Below, piece after piece: positions 15,176 through 15,592 of a stretch of 15,592 bases of DNA. The notes under the pieces are model-generated. The model searched no databases, had not been told where the DNA came from, and saw only the letters and a program-made list of their open reading frames with translations. The DNA comes from Gammaproteobacteria bacterium (GTDB lineage: Bacteria > Pseudomonadota > Gammaproteobacteria > HK1). The DNA lies in the NCBI GenBank assembly GCA_013042035.1, contig JABDQX010000264.1:1-15592 (forward strand), written 5' to 3'. The translations under genes and the position numbers were made by a program. Positions within the stretch are counted from its first letter, which is position 1. The number at the start of each line of letters is the position of its first letter.

Positions 15176-15236
15176 GCTGGCACATTCACATTACGCCACC
15201 ACCCCTAACTCTTAGCCAGCGGGATATCTTGCTGGC
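15176..15236 (+). promoter_or_regulatory. Leader with two mutually exclusive hairpins ahead of the small plus-strand ORF
   Basis: GCCAGC (15215-15220) can pair with the downstream GCTGGC (15231-15236), forming a stem around a 10-base loop that contains GATATC. It can equally pair with the upstream GCTGGC (15176-15181). The two pairings exclude each other. The structure ends about 15 bp before the ribosome-binding site of the 66-codon ORF. No T-run follows, so any control would more likely act on translation or RNA stability. I match it to no known riboswitch. Confidence 0.35.
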
Positions 15237-15263
15237 GGATTACGGTTTAGGGAGAGAAATAAC

Positions 15264-15464
15264 ATGGCCATAAGGGACGGGAAAAGGGACGCGAAGATCG
15301 ACGTAATCGCCTCAGAGGAGCTCGCGGACGGGGCACTCTTGAAAAAGAGATCCCCCATGTTCGGGATGGTTCAACGTAGAAGGCAGATCGTTATTCAACT
15401 GTTGGAAAACGCAAAGCAAATAAGTATTTTCCCATTAGCCACCTCAGTTGAAGTGGCCCGATAG
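15264..15464 (+). CDS. Small hypothetical protein (66 aa), divergent to the esterase
   Basis: I do not recognise this protein. It is supported by an ATG preceded by AGGGAG about nine bases upstream, a good ribosome-binding site, and by its position divergent to the esterase with a shared 195-bp control region. The 66 residues are basic (12 Lys/Arg against 8 Asp/Glu). There is an acidic stretch around 13-22 (DVIASEELAD), a cluster RRR at 38-40, and then a hydrophobic helix-like segment IVIQLLENAKQISIF (41-55). There is no signal peptide or membrane span. It could be a small regulator or a partner of the divergent gene, or a chance ORF. The 128 bp after its stop hold only a 9-bp direct repeat, AGCGCCGAA (15499-15507 and 15517-15525). 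Confidence 0.45.
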   Translation: MAIRDGKRDAKIDVIASEELADGALLKKRSPMFGMVQRRRQIVIQLLENAKQISIFPLATSVEVAR

Positions 15465-15592
15465 AAAACCGTCTATACCTCGAACGGGCCGTCTCTTTAG
15501 CGCCGAAAGCAGTTAAAGCGCCGAATGATATTGAAAATCATGCTTACCATTAGCGAGGCTACACACTTCAGTACATCAGCGCTTGTTTCTCA

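Noticed and set aside
15465..15592. Transposon end, tRNA or CRISPR at the right edge
   Set aside because: Only a two-copy 9-bp repeat is present. There is no cloverleaf, no terminal inverted repeat and no regularly spaced repeat array.

Overview
The window is a chromosomal stretch of a Gram-negative bacterium, most likely a gammaproteobacterium or a close betaproteobacterial relative. It encodes lipid A acyltransferases (LpxA, LpxD), the outer-membrane assembly factors BamA and Skp, and proteobacterial-type PNPase, S15, TruB, RbfA, S21 and DnaG. I cannot name genus or species from the sequence alone. Thirteen genes lie on the minus strand, so the biological order runs from high to low coordinates. 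One short gene candidate lies on the plus strand at the right edge.

Layout in transcription order. First (15068-12477) is a large three-part esterase of the PHB-depolymerase type, which looks accessory. Next (12361-5463) is an envelope block: rseP (site-2 protease), bamA (outer-membrane protein insertase), skp (periplasmic chaperone), lpxD, fabZ and lpxA. It supplies the machinery and lipid A precursors for the outer membrane. Then (5288-1215) comes a translation and RNA-metabolism block: rbfA, truB, rpsO and pnp. Last (1063-1) is rpsU followed by dnaG, which runs off the left edge: the first two genes of the macromolecular-synthesis operon, usually rpsU-dnaG-rpoD.

These blocks are normally three separate conserved operons. 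Here they are trimmed and joined head to tail: rseP lacks the usual upstream uppS/cdsA/dxr, lpxA is not followed by lpxB, and rbfA is not preceded by nusA-infB. Spacing is tight inside the blocks (skp/lpxD share one base, fabZ/lpxA overlap by GTGA, rpsO-pnp and rbfA-truB are 38 bp apart). It is looser at the block joints (12362-12476, 5289-5462, 3620-3984, 1064-1214), where hairpins and palindromes sit.

The least ordinary part is the right end. The 863-residue protein joins an N-terminal region that looks like a winged-helix DNA-binding domain, a complete Ser-Asp-His esterase domain, a linker holding a two-copy 37-residue repeat, and a C-terminal domain that looks like a beta sandwich. It has no signal peptide. 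Its promoter (TTGACA, 17 bp, TACCAT) is threaded through AT-rich direct repeats and an inverted repeat that could be an operator. Divergent to it lies a 66-codon ORF with a good ribosome-binding site and a leader containing a hairpin that can pair two ways.
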